Shown here one piece after another: positions 33,718 through 44,715 of a stretch of DNA of 64,000 nucleotides. Source of the stretch: Streptomyces qinglanensis (GTDB lineage Bacteria; Actinomycetota; Actinomycetes; Streptomycetales; Streptomycetaceae); assembly GCF_900111245.1 (NCBI RefSeq), contig NZ_FOGO01000001.1, positions 868,001 through 932,000 on the forward strand. The letters run 5' to 3'. Every line of letters starts with the position of its first letter. Positions within the stretch are counted from its first letter, which is position 1. The notes beneath the pieces were generated by a model that saw nothing but the letters and a program-made list of their open reading frames with translations, did no database searches and was not told the origin of the DNA. The position numbers were made by a program, and so were the translations under genes.

Positions 33718-35856
33718 TCAGGCACCGCCGCTGCCTTCCCGCTCCGCTGCGGACAACCGCCCCGGCCACCACATCCACCGCTTGAGCAACTGACCGGCGG
33801 AGGTGACCAGATAGGTGCGCACCAGGAAGGTGTCCAGCAGTACGCCCACCGCGATGACCACACCCAGCTCCGCCATCAGCACCATCGGGAGCGTCGCCAG
33901 CACGCAGAAGGTGGCGGCCAGCACGATGCCCGCCGAGGCGATCACCCCTCCGGTGCTCCGCAGCGCGACGAGCGACGCCTCGGTGACCGGCACCCCGCGC
34001 AGCGCCTCCTCACGGGTGCGGTGCATCAGGAAGATGCCGTAGTCGACGCCGAGCGCGACCAGGAAGACGAACGTCATCAGCGGGATGCCCGGATCCGTCC
34101 CCGCGAACCCCAGGACCGGTTCGAAGACCAGCCCGCCCAGCCCCAGCGCGGCGGCCCAGGAGGCGACGACGGCGGCCGTCAGGACGAGCGGCGCGACGAG
34201 ACTGCGCAGCAGCAGCACCAGGACGAGCAGCACCGCCGCCAGCACCAGCGGGATCACCAGCCTGCGATCGGCGGCGTCGGTCTCGCGCAGGTCCAACTGC
34301 TGGGCGCTCACCCCGCCGACCAGGGCCTCGGCGGTGTCCAGTTCGTCCAGTGCGCCGCGGAGCCGCCGGATGGTGGCCGTCTCGGCCGCCGACTCGGGGG
34401 CATCCTCGGCGAACGCGGAGAACTCCGTCCAACCGCCCCCGCTGCGCTGCTCTTCGACCCGTACGATGCCGTCCGTGCCGCGCACCGCCCGCTCGGCCTC
34501 GGGAGCGTCCGCGGTGCGGGCCAGCACCGTCAGCGGCCGGTTGCTGCTGCCGGGGAACGCCCGGGCGACCGTTTCCTGCGCAGTGACCGACTCGGGCTTC
34601 TCGGTGAAGGTGTCCTGCTGGCGCAGGGCGCCGGGCATCGCCAGGGAGCCCAGCGACAGCGCGCCCAGCAGCACCGCACCGCCCACCAGCACGGTGACCG
34701 GGCGGCGCCCCGCGGATCCGCCCATGAAGGTGAACAGTGTGCGGCGGTCCGGGGTCCGGCTGCCGTACGCGGGGATCAGCGGCCAGAACAGCCGCCGCCC
34801 CAGCAGCACGAGCAGTGCGGGCAACAGCGTCATCATGGCGACCAGTGCGCAGCCGACGCCCACGGCACCGACCGGGCCCAGTGCGCGCACGCTGTTGAGG
34901 TCGGCCGCCAGCAGGCACAGCAGCCCCGCAGCGACCGTGCCGGAGGAGGCCAGTACGGCGGGTCCGCAGCCGCGCAGCGCGGCCGCCATGGCGTCGACGG
35001 GCCGCTCGTGCAGGCGCAGTTCCTCGCGGTAGCGGGAGACCAGCAGCAGGGCGTAGTCCGTGCCGGCTCCGAAGACGAGCACCGTCATCACCGAGGTGTT
35101 CATGGTGGTGGCCGTCAGGTCGAATGCCTGCACGAGCCCGTGGACGAGAGCCCTGGCCACCAGCGCCGCCGCCCCGACCACCAGCAGCGGCACCAGCCAG
35201 AGCACCGGGCTGCGGTAGGTGAGGACCAGCAGCACGGCCACGACCGCCGCCGTCCCCAGCATCAGCGTCCCGTCGACGGACTCGAAGATCTCGCTGCTGT
35301 CCGCCGCCATCGCGCCCGGACCGCCCAGTTCGACGGAGAGTCCGCGCGGCACGTCCGCCACCCGGTCCCGGATGCGGTGCACCGCCTCGTCCCGTACGTC
35401 CTCGTCGCCCATCCCGGTGAGGGAGAAGGCGGTCAGCAGGGTCTCGCCGTCCTCGGCGGGTACTGTGCGCGGCAACCCGCGGTCGGCCCCGCCCACCAGC
35501 CGGTAGGTGTCGGCGATCCGGCGCAGTTGGCTGCGGGCCAGTTCCCGGTCCGCAGCCGAGAGACCGCCGTCCCGGTGGTGCACGAGCAGCAGCGCGCTGG
35601 TCCCGCCGCCGGGCAGGTCCTCCAGGAGGTGCTGCACCCGGGTGGAGTCGGCTCCGGCGGGCAGGTAGTCGGTGGGCTTGTCCCGGGTCACCTCGGCGAG
35701 TCGGGCCGCGAACGGCGTGGCCAGCGCCAAGGCGAGCACCCACAGCACGAGCACCGCCCAGGGGACGGCACGGGGCCGCCTTCGCCCCCGGGTCCCGGGC
35801 TCGGGCGTGGGTGCGGGCGTGTCCGCCCGCTCGGACACGTCGGTCATGGGTCCCAT
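33718..35856 (-). CDS. MMPL-family RND transporter
   Basis: 712 aa, about 12 membrane helices in two halves, each with a large external loop. Visible blocks: PWAVLVLWVLALALATPFAARL (helix 1), VLVFGAGTDYALLLVSRYREEL in the first half and its twin FLVALGVDYGIFLMHRTREE in the second half, both carrying the GxxxDYxxxL/M signature of MMPL proteins. The family moves lipids, siderophores or drugs across the membrane. It sits upstream of the kinase (135 bp gap). Start at the ATG at 35856 (GAAAGGGG upstream); the ATG at 35847 is also possible. Confidence 0.92.
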   Translation of the reverse strand: MGPMTDVSERADTPAPTPEPGTRGRRRPRAVPWAVLVLWVLALALATPFAARLAEVTRDKPTDYLPAGADSTRVQHLLEDLPGGGTSALLLVHHRDGGLSAADRELARSQLRRIADTYRLVGGADRGLPRTVPAEDGETLLTAFSLTGMGDEDVRDEAVHRIRDRVADVPRGLSVELGGPGAMAADSSEIFESVDGTLMLGTAAVVAVLLVLTYRSPVLWLVPLLVVGAAALVARALVHGLVQAFDLTATTMNTSVMTVLVFGAGTDYALLLVSRYREELRLHERPVDAMAAALRGCGPAVLASSGTVAAGLLCLLAADLNSVRALGPVGAVGVGCALVAMMTLLPALLVLLGRRLFWPLIPAYGSRTPDRRTLFTFMGGSAGRRPVTVLVGGAVLLGALSLGSLAMPGALRQQDTFTEKPESVTAQETVARAFPGSSNRPLTVLARTADAPEAERAVRGTDGIVRVEEQRSGGGWTEFSAFAEDAPESAAETATIRRLRGALDELDTAEALVGGVSAQQLDLRETDAADRRLVIPLVLAAVLLVLVLLLRSLVAPLVLTAAVVASWAAALGLGGLVFEPVLGFAGTDPGIPLMTFVFLVALGVDYGIFLMHRTREEALRGVPVTEASLVALRSTGGVIASAGIVLAATFCVLATLPMVLMAELGVVIAVGVLLDTFLVRTYLVTSAGQLLKRWMWWPGRLSAAEREGSGGA

Positions 35857-36011
35857 CAGGGCCCCTTTCCTGGTCGGGAGACTGGCTCTCGACCAGACTC
35901 CCGGCCGCACGCCCGCCGCTCGTCGGTCCCGGGGCCGAACCCCGCGCTACCCCGGCGGGCGGCCCCCGGCCCCCCGTACTCCCCCGGTCGTACTCCGCCG
36001 GGAGCGGCGGG

Positions 36012-37436
36012 TCACCGCGCGGGCGGGCCGGTGCGCTGCTCGCCGCGCTGCTCGCGCAGGGCGCGACGCAGCCAGTGGAAGGAGTCCTTCGGCGTGCGCT
36101 CCGATGTCGCGTAGTCCACGTGGACCAGGCCGAAGCGCTGCGCACAGCCCTCGGCCCACTCGAAGTTGTCCAGCAGCGACCAGACGAAGTAGCCGCGGAC
36201 GTCGAGGCCCTCGGTGAGCCCCTGGTGCAGGGCGCGCAGATGGGCGTCGTGGAAGGCGATGCGGCGCGCGTCGCGGGTGCGGTCCGGGTAGGCGCAGCCG
36301 TTCTCGGTGATCAGGACCGGGGGCAGCCGGTCGCCGTACCGGTCCCGGAGGATGTGCAGCGTCTCCGGCAGCCCCTCGGGGGCGACCGCCCAGCCGAAGC
36401 CGGTGCGCTCCCTTCCCGGCAGCTCGTGCAGGGTGAAGGGGAGTCCGGCGGGGAGCTCGACGCCCGCGAACCCGCCGCCCGCGGGCCCGGCGTCTGCGGC
36501 GGGCCCGGCGTCTGCCGCGGGCCGCGGTTCGGGGGCGCCGATCAGGGTGGGCTGGTAGTAGTTGACGCCGTACCGGTCGAGGGGCTCGCTGATGGCCTTC
36601 AGGTCGTCGTCGACCGGGCCCGGGAGCAGCGCGGCCAGTTCCTCGTCCGGATAGCGCCCCAGCAGCAGCGGATCGGCGAACAGCCGGTTGGTGAGGGTGT
36701 CGTAGAGGTCCGCCGCTTCGGCGTCCGCCGCGCTGTCCGTCCGGGGCCGCACCGGTCCGTGCGAGTTGGCGATGCCGATGGAGCGGACGCCGCGCGCCCG
36801 CAGCGCCCGGACCGCCAGCCCGTGGCCGAGCAGTTGGTGGTGCGCCACCGGCAGCGCGTCGAACAGCAGCCGCTCGCCGGGCGCGTGCGCACCGAGGCCG
36901 TAGCCCAGCAGCGTCAGTTCGGCGGGCTCGTTCAGGGTGATCCAGTGCGCGACGCGGTCCCCGAGCCGGGCGGCGACCGTGTCGGCGTAGTCGGCGAACC
37001 GCTGCGCGGTGTCGCGCCGCAGCCAGCCGCCGCGCTCCTCCAGCGCGAGCGGGGTGTCCCAGTGGAAGAGCGTCGGTACGGGCCGGACGCCGGCCTCGCA
37101 CAGGGCGTCGACGAGCCGGTCGTAGAAGTCGAGTCCGGGCCCGTTGACCCGGCCGGCGCCGGAGGGCAGGACACGGGGCCAGGAGACGGAGAACCGGTAG
37201 GCGCCGACGCCGAGTTCGCGCAGCAGGGCCACGTCCTCGGGCCAGCGGTGGTAGTGGTCGGTGGTGACCGAGGCGTCGCTGCCGTCCTTGATCCGGCCCT
37301 CCTGCCGGACGAAGGCGTCCCAGGCGGAGGGGCCGCGCCCGTCCTCGTCGAGCGCGCCCTCGATCTGGAACGCAGAGGTCGACACGCCCCACAGGAACCC
37401 GTCGGGGAAGGCGGGCAACGACTGATGACTCGTCAT
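36012..37436 (-). CDS. Family 1 beta-glucosidase
   Basis: 474 aa. GH1 retaining glycosidase: N-terminus FPDGFLWGVSTSAFQIEGAL, acid/base Glu in HWITLNEPAELT (about 163), and nucleophile in PPVLITENGCAYPD (about 370), followed by GYFVWSLLDNFEWAEGCAQRFGLVHVDY. No signal peptide, so it cleaves imported glucosides in the cytosol. A short Pro/Ala-Gly repeat insert (PAADAGPAADAGPAGGG) lies near residue 312. No sugar transporter gene is nearby. The MMPL gene is upstream-facing on the same strand but 150 bp beyond its stop. Confidence 0.96.
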   Translation of the reverse strand: MTSHQSLPAFPDGFLWGVSTSAFQIEGALDEDGRGPSAWDAFVRQEGRIKDGSDASVTTDHYHRWPEDVALLRELGVGAYRFSVSWPRVLPSGAGRVNGPGLDFYDRLVDALCEAGVRPVPTLFHWDTPLALEERGGWLRRDTAQRFADYADTVAARLGDRVAHWITLNEPAELTLLGYGLGAHAPGERLLFDALPVAHHQLLGHGLAVRALRARGVRSIGIANSHGPVRPRTDSAADAEAADLYDTLTNRLFADPLLLGRYPDEELAALLPGPVDDDLKAISEPLDRYGVNYYQPTLIGAPEPRPAADAGPAADAGPAGGGFAGVELPAGLPFTLHELPGRERTGFGWAVAPEGLPETLHILRDRYGDRLPPVLITENGCAYPDRTRDARRIAFHDAHLRALHQGLTEGLDVRGYFVWSLLDNFEWAEGCAQRFGLVHVDYATSERTPKDSFHWLRRALREQRGEQRTGPPAR

Positions 37437-37564
37437 CCCCGGAGCCCACCAGCGGGTGCCTGCCGAGTCAATACCCGTGCGCTGCACGGCTTTTGGCCGA
37501 GCCGTGGGGAGCCCCGACGGGCCACGGCGCCCGGAGCACCGGCCCCGCTGAGGACCCCGGCCGG

Positions 37565-38230
37565 TCAGGAAGGAGTGCGGGCCTGGAGCAGCAGCCGGTC
37601 CACGTCGTCGGCGCCGATCCGCAGCGCCCGCCCTACGGTGGCGAGCACCTCGCGCTCCGCCGAGCAGTACATGCCGTCGGCGAGCGCGATCCGCGCCCCC
37701 TGGAGCAGCAGGCTCTCGCGGCCGGGCACGGCCAGATGCGGGGTGAGCGGCGCGAGCACCTCGTGCAGTTCGATCTCCAGGGAGATGCTCCGGCCGCGCT
37801 GCCTGCTCTCCGCGGTGACGGCGGCCAGCAGCGCGGTCAGCTCCTCCTCGGCGCAGCCGGGGAACCCGGCGGCCCGCACGGTCTCCGCGGCCGTCTCGCG
37901 GGCGGCACGCGCGTCCGAGCCGCCCGCGGCGAGCACGGCGAGCGCCACGCTGTGCACCGCCTCGCGCAGCATGGCTGCCAGCCGCGCCGTGGTGGGCCCC
38001 TCGAGCACCTCGGGGCCGAAGTGGCCGCGGCAGGCGACGCATTCGACGATCGGCCCGGCCGTGCCGCGCGGGATCAGCGGAATGTTGAGCACGACGAATC
38101 TGCGCCGTCCGGTGCGCCTGCGGTAGCGGCGGTCTCCCCCGCAGCCGGGGCAGAAGAAGTCGCCGTCGTCGAGGGTGCGCCAGCTCGTGCGGACCCCTGC
38201 CAGGCATACTCGGAAGGGTCGTTGGCGCAT
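37565..38230 (-). CDS. TerB-like protein with N-terminal zinc ribbon
   Basis: 221 aa. The N-terminal ribbon is FFCPGCGGDRRYRRR ... IVECVACRGHFGPE, two CxxC pairs that should bind zinc. The rest is all-helical and TerB-like, in two parts: LREAVHSVALAVLAAGGSDARAA and LLLQGARIALADGMYCSAEREVL, with the AlaAsp-Gly acidic turn. TerB-domain proteins are linked to tellurite resistance and surface stress sensing; here no ter operon surrounds it. The ATG at 38230 has a GGAGGT Shine-Dalgarno. Confidence 0.75.
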   Translation of the reverse strand: MRQRPFRVCLAGVRTSWRTLDDGDFFCPGCGGDRRYRRRTGRRRFVVLNIPLIPRGTAGPIVECVACRGHFGPEVLEGPTTARLAAMLREAVHSVALAVLAAGGSDARAARETAAETVRAAGFPGCAEEELTALLAAVTAESRQRGRSISLEIELHEVLAPLTPHLAVPGRESLLLQGARIALADGMYCSAEREVLATVGRALRIGADDVDRLLLQARTPS

Positions 38231-38517
38231 GGCCTCGCACCTCCATCACGATTCGGCAACGTCGCCGGGTAACGTGATGTTAACCACAGCAGGGGTGCCG
38301 GAGACACCCCCCGGAGGGATTTTCGGTCCCTCCGGGGTCAGGCGCCTCCGGCCCGCGGCGCTGTCCGGGGCGTGGCGGGATCCCGGGGCGTGGCAGGGTC
38401 CCGGGCCGGACTCCTCGCGGCTCCGGCCGGCTTCGCCACTCGGGCCCCGCAGTTCTCCGCCATTCCCCGCAGTTCCCCGTCAGCCTGCGTCGTCCCACGT
38501 CCTCCGCGGGTCCCCCG

Positions 38518-40665
<2,148 letters not shown>

Positions 40666-40736
40666 TCAACACCGTTTTGTGCGAATCCTCGCCGCGACCG
40701 GTGACAGGTCGGTGACTCAGTGCCACATTGCTCTGT

Positions 40737-41834
40737 ATGAACGCACCTCGCGCGCACTCATCGCAGCCCCATCCCGTCTTCTGCACGATCGTGCCTCCGC
40801 ACCTCCTCGACCAGGTGTCCAGGAACAGCGACGACCTTCTCTCCCGGCCCGCGCGGCGCACTCTGGAGCAGGACGCGACCCAGCGAACCCGACGCCAGAT
40901 CACTACTGTGCGTCACGGGCTGCTCGCGGGGGCACCGGTCGCACCGGACATCGACCCCGCCGAGCGCACCCCGCAGCGCACCATCTCCGACGCGGACAAC
41001 AAGGAGCGGCTGCCCGGCGAGGAGATCCGCGCCGAGGGCAGCGAGCCCGTCCAGGACGCCTCGGTCAACCGGGCCTACGCCGGCCTGGGCGCCACTTTCG
41101 AGCTCTACCTGAGCGTCTACGACCGCTATTCCATCGACGGCGCCGGGCTGCCCCTGGACGCGACGGTGCACTACGGCGAGGAGTACGCCAACGCCTTCTG
41201 GGACGGCGAGCGCATGGTGTTCGGCGACGGCGACGGCGAGATCTTCCGCGATTTCACCCTGCCGGTGGACGTCATCGGGCACGAGCTGACCCACGGCGTG
41301 ACGCAGTACAGCGCCAACCTGGAGTACTACGGCCAGTCCGGGGCGCTCAACGAGTCGGTCTCCGATGTCTTCGGCGCCCTGATCAAGCAGCACAGCCTGG
41401 GCCAGAGCGCGCAGGAAGCCGACTGGCTGATCGGCTCCGGGCTGTTCACCGACCGGGTGGAGGGCGCGGCGCTGCGCTCCATGAAGGCGCCCGGCACGGC
41501 CTACGACGACGATGTGCTCGGCAAGGACCCGCAGCCGGCGACGATGGAGGACTACGTCTCCACCGGCGCCGACAACGGCGGGGTGCACATCAACTCCGGC
41601 ATCCCCAACCACGCCTTCTACCAGCTCGCCGTGGACCTGGGCGGCAACGCCTGGGAGCGCGCGGGCCAGATCTGGTACGACACCCTCACGGGTGGTTCGC
41701 TGCAGCCGGACACGGACTTCGCCGCGTTCGCCGCGGCGACCACCGAGGCCGCCTCGGCCCGCTACGGCGACGGCAGCGACGAGCACGAGGCGGTGCGCAA
41801 GTGCTGGTCCGAGGTGGGTGTGACGACGGAGTGA
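40737..41834 (+). CDS. M4-family metallopeptidase, protealysin-like
   Basis: 365 aa. The zinc site is VIGHELTHGVTQYSANL, with third ligand and support in GALNESVSDVFGALIKQ. C-terminal thermolysin-type blocks include DNGGVHINSGIPNHAFYQLA. There is no signal peptide. The short propeptide (about 1-60) carries FCTIVPPHLLDQV, the PxxL-type motif of protealysin-like precursors rather than the long FTP propeptide of thermolysin, so an intracellular or unusually exported protease is likely. An emfourin-type inhibitor gene follows 86 bp downstream. The ATG at 40737 is used. Confidence 0.92.
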   Translation: MNAPRAHSSQPHPVFCTIVPPHLLDQVSRNSDDLLSRPARRTLEQDATQRTRRQITTVRHGLLAGAPVAPDIDPAERTPQRTISDADNKERLPGEEIRAEGSEPVQDASVNRAYAGLGATFELYLSVYDRYSIDGAGLPLDATVHYGEEYANAFWDGERMVFGDGDGEIFRDFTLPVDVIGHELTHGVTQYSANLEYYGQSGALNESVSDVFGALIKQHSLGQSAQEADWLIGSGLFTDRVEGAALRSMKAPGTAYDDDVLGKDPQPATMEDYVSTGADNGGVHINSGIPNHAFYQLAVDLGGNAWERAGQIWYDTLTGGSLQPDTDFAAFAAATTEAASARYGDGSDEHEAVRKCWSEVGVTTE

Positions 41835-41920
41835 CCGCGGCGGCAGCCGGCTGACACCGTCCGCCCGAACCCGCCCGTCCGGCCCTTACCGTGCGGCCGC
41901 CGGGCGGGGAGGATGGAGCC

Positions 41921-42199
41921 ATGCGTATCACTGTCATCCGCACAGGCGGCTTCGCCGGGCTCACCCGTCGGGCCACCGTCGAGACCGGCGACCGGCCCGA
42001 CGCCGAGGAACTCGCGCAACTGGCCGACCAGGCGGTGCGCGAGGGCCTCAGCGAGGCGCCGACGGGCGTGCCCGACGGGTTCCACTACGAGGTCGACGTG
42101 GCGACCGACCAGTCGGCCGCCACCGCGCACTTCGCCGACCCCAAGCTCACCGAGGCGCAGTCGGCACTGGTGAGAAAGGTGCTCAAGGAAGGCGCGTGA
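41921..42199 (+). CDS. Emfourin-type inhibitor of M4 protease
   Basis: 92 aa. MRITVIRTGGFAGLTRRATV at the N-terminus and FHYEVDVATDQSAATAHFAD in the centre match the emfourin (protealysin inhibitor) family. Emfourins bind protealysin-like proteases tightly and are encoded next to them. The adjacency to the M4 gene here supports the pairing. A short Shine-Dalgarno (GGATGGAG) precedes the ATG. No signal peptide, so both act in the same compartment. Confidence 0.85.
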   Translation: MRITVIRTGGFAGLTRRATVETGDRPDAEELAQLADQAVREGLSEAPTGVPDGFHYEVDVATDQSAATAHFADPKLTEAQSALVRKVLKEGA

Positions 42200-42230
42200 G
42201 CGGCCGGGTGCCGCCCGGGTCCGGCAGCTC

Positions 42231-42278
42231 CTGCCCTGACGGGGTCCGGCCCGCGCGGGCCGGACCCCGTCAGGGCAG
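42231..42278. terminator. Very strong hairpin overlapping the phosphatase 3' end
   Basis: Arms of 23 bp begin CTGCCCTGACGGGGTCC and mirror perfectly around a CG centre. The right arm covers the last codons and stop of the phosphatase gene (42270-42278). It serves both converging transcripts. Confidence 0.9.
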
Positions 42279-43070
42279 GTAGTACATGGGGTTGGGCATC
42301 TTGACCGCGCGGCCGGAGTGCCCGCCCTTGAGGTCGCTGTACTGGTCACCGAAGTTGGCGAGGATGTCGTAGCCCTGTGCCTCGAGGTGCTTGCGGGTGC
42401 CGGACTTGTACTCGATCGTCGTGCAGTCGCTGCCGCACTTGAGGTAGGGCGGCGGGTTCTCCTCGTCCTTGAGGAAGAAGTGCTCCTTGTCGACCGGGTT
42501 GCGGTAGCCGGCCTCCTTGAGGTTCCGGACGCTCCAGTCGCGCTGGTACTCCTTGCGCCCGGTCACCAGGAAGACGGTGATGCCCTTGCCGTGCGCCCAG
42601 TTGACGAGCTTGCGCATGCCGAAGACCGGGTCCATGTCGGTGGTCCGCAGATAGTCGTCCTGCGCCTGCGGGGTGTAGTGGTAGCCGATCCGCCGCTCGA
42701 AGTTGTAGGTGAGCAGGGTGGTGTCGTCCACGTCGACGACGACGGCCGGCTTGTCGCCGGAGCCGTGCCGGGATCCGTGCGCGTCGTACCGGCGCAGGTC
42801 CCGGGTGAGGTCCTTGCGGGCCTTCGCGGCGATGCGGCGGGTCTGCTTCGCGTAGTTGCTGTGGGGCGAGGCGTAGTGCTCGCCGTCGGGGGTCTCGATG
42901 TCGCCGTAGTACGCCTCGATCTTCGTCTTCACCTGGTCGAGGTTGGGGATCTCCTTGTCGGTCCTGGGCACGGCGTGCTCGGCCGTGGCCTGGCCGACGC
43001 CGAAGAAGGCCGTACCCGCGACGGCGGCGACGGCCACGAGCGGCAGAACGGAACGGAGAGGTCGGGGCAT
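42270..43070 (-). CDS. Secreted HAD-family acid phosphatase (class B/IIIB)
   Basis: 266 aa. A Sec signal peptide (LRSVLPLVAVAAVAGTAFFGVGQATAEH) puts it outside the cell. HAD motif I is VVVDVDDTTLLTYNFE (nucleophile Asp), motif II VFLVTGRKEY, motif III Lys around YKSGTRKHLE and motif IV GDQYSDL. This is the plant-acid-phosphatase-like IIIB group that hydrolyses phosphomonoesters. Cys in LKCGSDCT may form a disulfide. Its stop lies in the terminator arm. Confidence 0.9.
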   Translation of the reverse strand: MPRPLRSVLPLVAVAAVAGTAFFGVGQATAEHAVPRTDKEIPNLDQVKTKIEAYYGDIETPDGEHYASPHSNYAKQTRRIAAKARKDLTRDLRRYDAHGSRHGSGDKPAVVVDVDDTTLLTYNFERRIGYHYTPQAQDDYLRTTDMDPVFGMRKLVNWAHGKGITVFLVTGRKEYQRDWSVRNLKEAGYRNPVDKEHFFLKDEENPPPYLKCGSDCTTIEYKSGTRKHLEAQGYDILANFGDQYSDLKGGHSGRAVKMPNPMYYLP

Positions 43071-43360
43071 TGCACGGCTCCTCGCGGCGAGTTGGCAGGG
43101 GCATGAGAACTCGGGGAACGTAGCAGTGCGCCCGGCCCCTCATCTACGCGCGAAGATTCAATGCTTCGCAAAAACCTGCCGCGGCACCGGCGCAGCAGCC
43201 CGGCAGCGGACCGCTCCGGCGAGGGCGCCGGTCCGGGCCCGCGAGGCACTATGGTCGGGGTCGAACCGCACAGCCCGGTCCGGCGTACCGGGCGTCCCCG
43301 CAGTCCGGGGGCAGCGGCAACACTCGACGGGCATCGACGGGCATCGACGGGGAAGGCACG

Positions 43361-44602
43361 GTGAGCACGGTGAGCACGCGCGGGAGCCCCGGGGCCGGTC
43401 CGCCCCTGCCCGGCCGGCCGGGACGCGGCCTCGTCCACCCGGTCCATCCGGTCCGTCCGCACCCCTCGCACGGGCACCCCCGGCAGCCGCACCGCGCCGC
43501 CCTCTCCCGTCCGCTCTTCGACCCGCTGGCGGCCGTCCGCCCGTCCGACGCACCGCGCTGGGACGTCTATCTGACGGGCACCGTCTTCCTGGACATCATC
43601 TTCACCGGGCTCGACTCCGCGCCGGTGCGCGGCACCGAATCCTGGGCCCGCGGCATGGGCTCCTCCCCCGGCGGCATCGCCAACATGGCGACCGCGCTCG
43701 CCCGGCTGGGGCTGCGCACCTCGCTGGCCGCCGCGTTCGGCGACGACATGTACGGCGACTACTGCCGCGAAGAACTGGAGGCGGGCGAGGGCATCGACCT
43801 GTCGCTGTCGCACACCGTCCCCGGCTGGCACTCGCCCGTCACCGTCTCGATGGCGTACGAGGGCGAGCGCACGATGATCTCGCACGGCCACGAGGCACCG
43901 CCGAAGAACGCCGCGACCGCCTACGATCCGGACGCGCCCGAGTGCCCGCCCCCGGCCACCGCGTGCGTCTCCTCGCTGGTGCCGGGCCGCCCCCAGGAGT
44001 GGATCGGGACCGCCGCGCGGCGCGGCAGCCGCATCTTCGCCGATGTCGGCTGGGACGAGACCGGCCGCTGGGACCCGGCGGCGCTGGCCGAACTGCCCGA
44101 CTGCGAGGCGTTCCTGCCCAACGCGGCCGAGGCGATGCGCTACACCCGCACCGAGACCCCGCAGGCCGCCGCGCACGCCCTGGCCGAGTACGTGCCGGTG
44201 GCCGTGGTGACCATGGGGGCGGACGGCGCCTACGCGGTGGACGCGCGCAGCGGAGAGACGGCGACGGTGCCGGCGATCACCGTGGAGGCACTGGACACCA
44301 CCGGCGCCGGAGACGTGTTCGTCGCCGGGTTCGTCACCGGCAGCCTCGCCGGCTGGCCGCTGGCCGACCGGCTTGCCTTCGCCGGGCTGACCGCGGCGCT
44401 GTCCGTCCAGGAGTTCGGCGGCTCGCTGTCGGCACCCGGCTGGCCCGAGATCGCCGCGTGGTGGCGCAGGGTGGGCTGCCAGGAGGCCGACTGCGGCCAC
44501 TACGCCTTCCTGGACCGCATCCTCACCGACTGTGCGGCCTCGGCGCCTCCCCGGCGTGCCGTCCCCACCCTCGGATTCCGCCGCACCGGCGACGACGACT
44601 GA
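43361..44602 (+). CDS. PfkB-family carbohydrate kinase
   Basis: 413 aa from GTG (GGGGAAGG upstream). Sugar or nucleoside kinase of the ribokinase family: glycine motif MGSSPGGIANMATALARLGL and the ATP/anion-hole motif ALDTTGAGDVFVAGFVTG (catalytic Asp in GAGD). The first 65 residues are an unusual Pro/His-rich extension (PVHPVRPHPSHGHPRQPH). Just upstream, three short GACGGGCATC-type repeats run from 43325 to 43350. The substrate cannot be read from sequence. Confidence 0.87.
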   Translation: MSTVSTRGSPGAGPPLPGRPGRGLVHPVHPVRPHPSHGHPRQPHRAALSRPLFDPLAAVRPSDAPRWDVYLTGTVFLDIIFTGLDSAPVRGTESWARGMGSSPGGIANMATALARLGLRTSLAAAFGDDMYGDYCREELEAGEGIDLSLSHTVPGWHSPVTVSMAYEGERTMISHGHEAPPKNAATAYDPDAPECPPPATACVSSLVPGRPQEWIGTAARRGSRIFADVGWDETGRWDPAALAELPDCEAFLPNAAEAMRYTRTETPQAAAHALAEYVPVAVVTMGADGAYAVDARSGETATVPAITVEALDTTGAGDVFVAGFVTGSLAGWPLADRLAFAGLTAALSVQEFGGSLSAPGWPEIAAWWRRVGCQEADCGHYAFLDRILTDCAASAPPRRAVPTLGFRRTGDDD

Positions 44603-44623
44603 GACCGCCCCCGGCACACCGAC

Positions 44624-44663
44624 GGGGCGGCGCCTGCGGCATGTCGCCGGTGGGCGCCGCCCC
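44624..44663. terminator. Hairpin between pfkB-type gene and ABC permease
   Basis: GGGGCGGCGCC / GGCGCCGCCCC, 11-bp perfect stem with an 18-nt loop containing an inner CGGC/GCCG pair, between convergent genes. Confidence 0.8.
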
Positions 44664-44715
44664 GGGTGGGACGCGGTGCGGAATGTTCGGAGGGTGGCGC
44701 GCGGCTGCACGCCGG

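Noticed and set aside
32599..36114. 1171-codon + strand frame opposite the kinase and MMPL genes
   Set aside because: Translation is Gln/Gly/Arg/His rich without domains, and it spans three well-supported minus-strand genes.
43161..43553. Minus-strand frame opposite the pfkB-type N-terminus
   Set aside because: Shadow of the Pro/His-rich extension; no start signal or motif.
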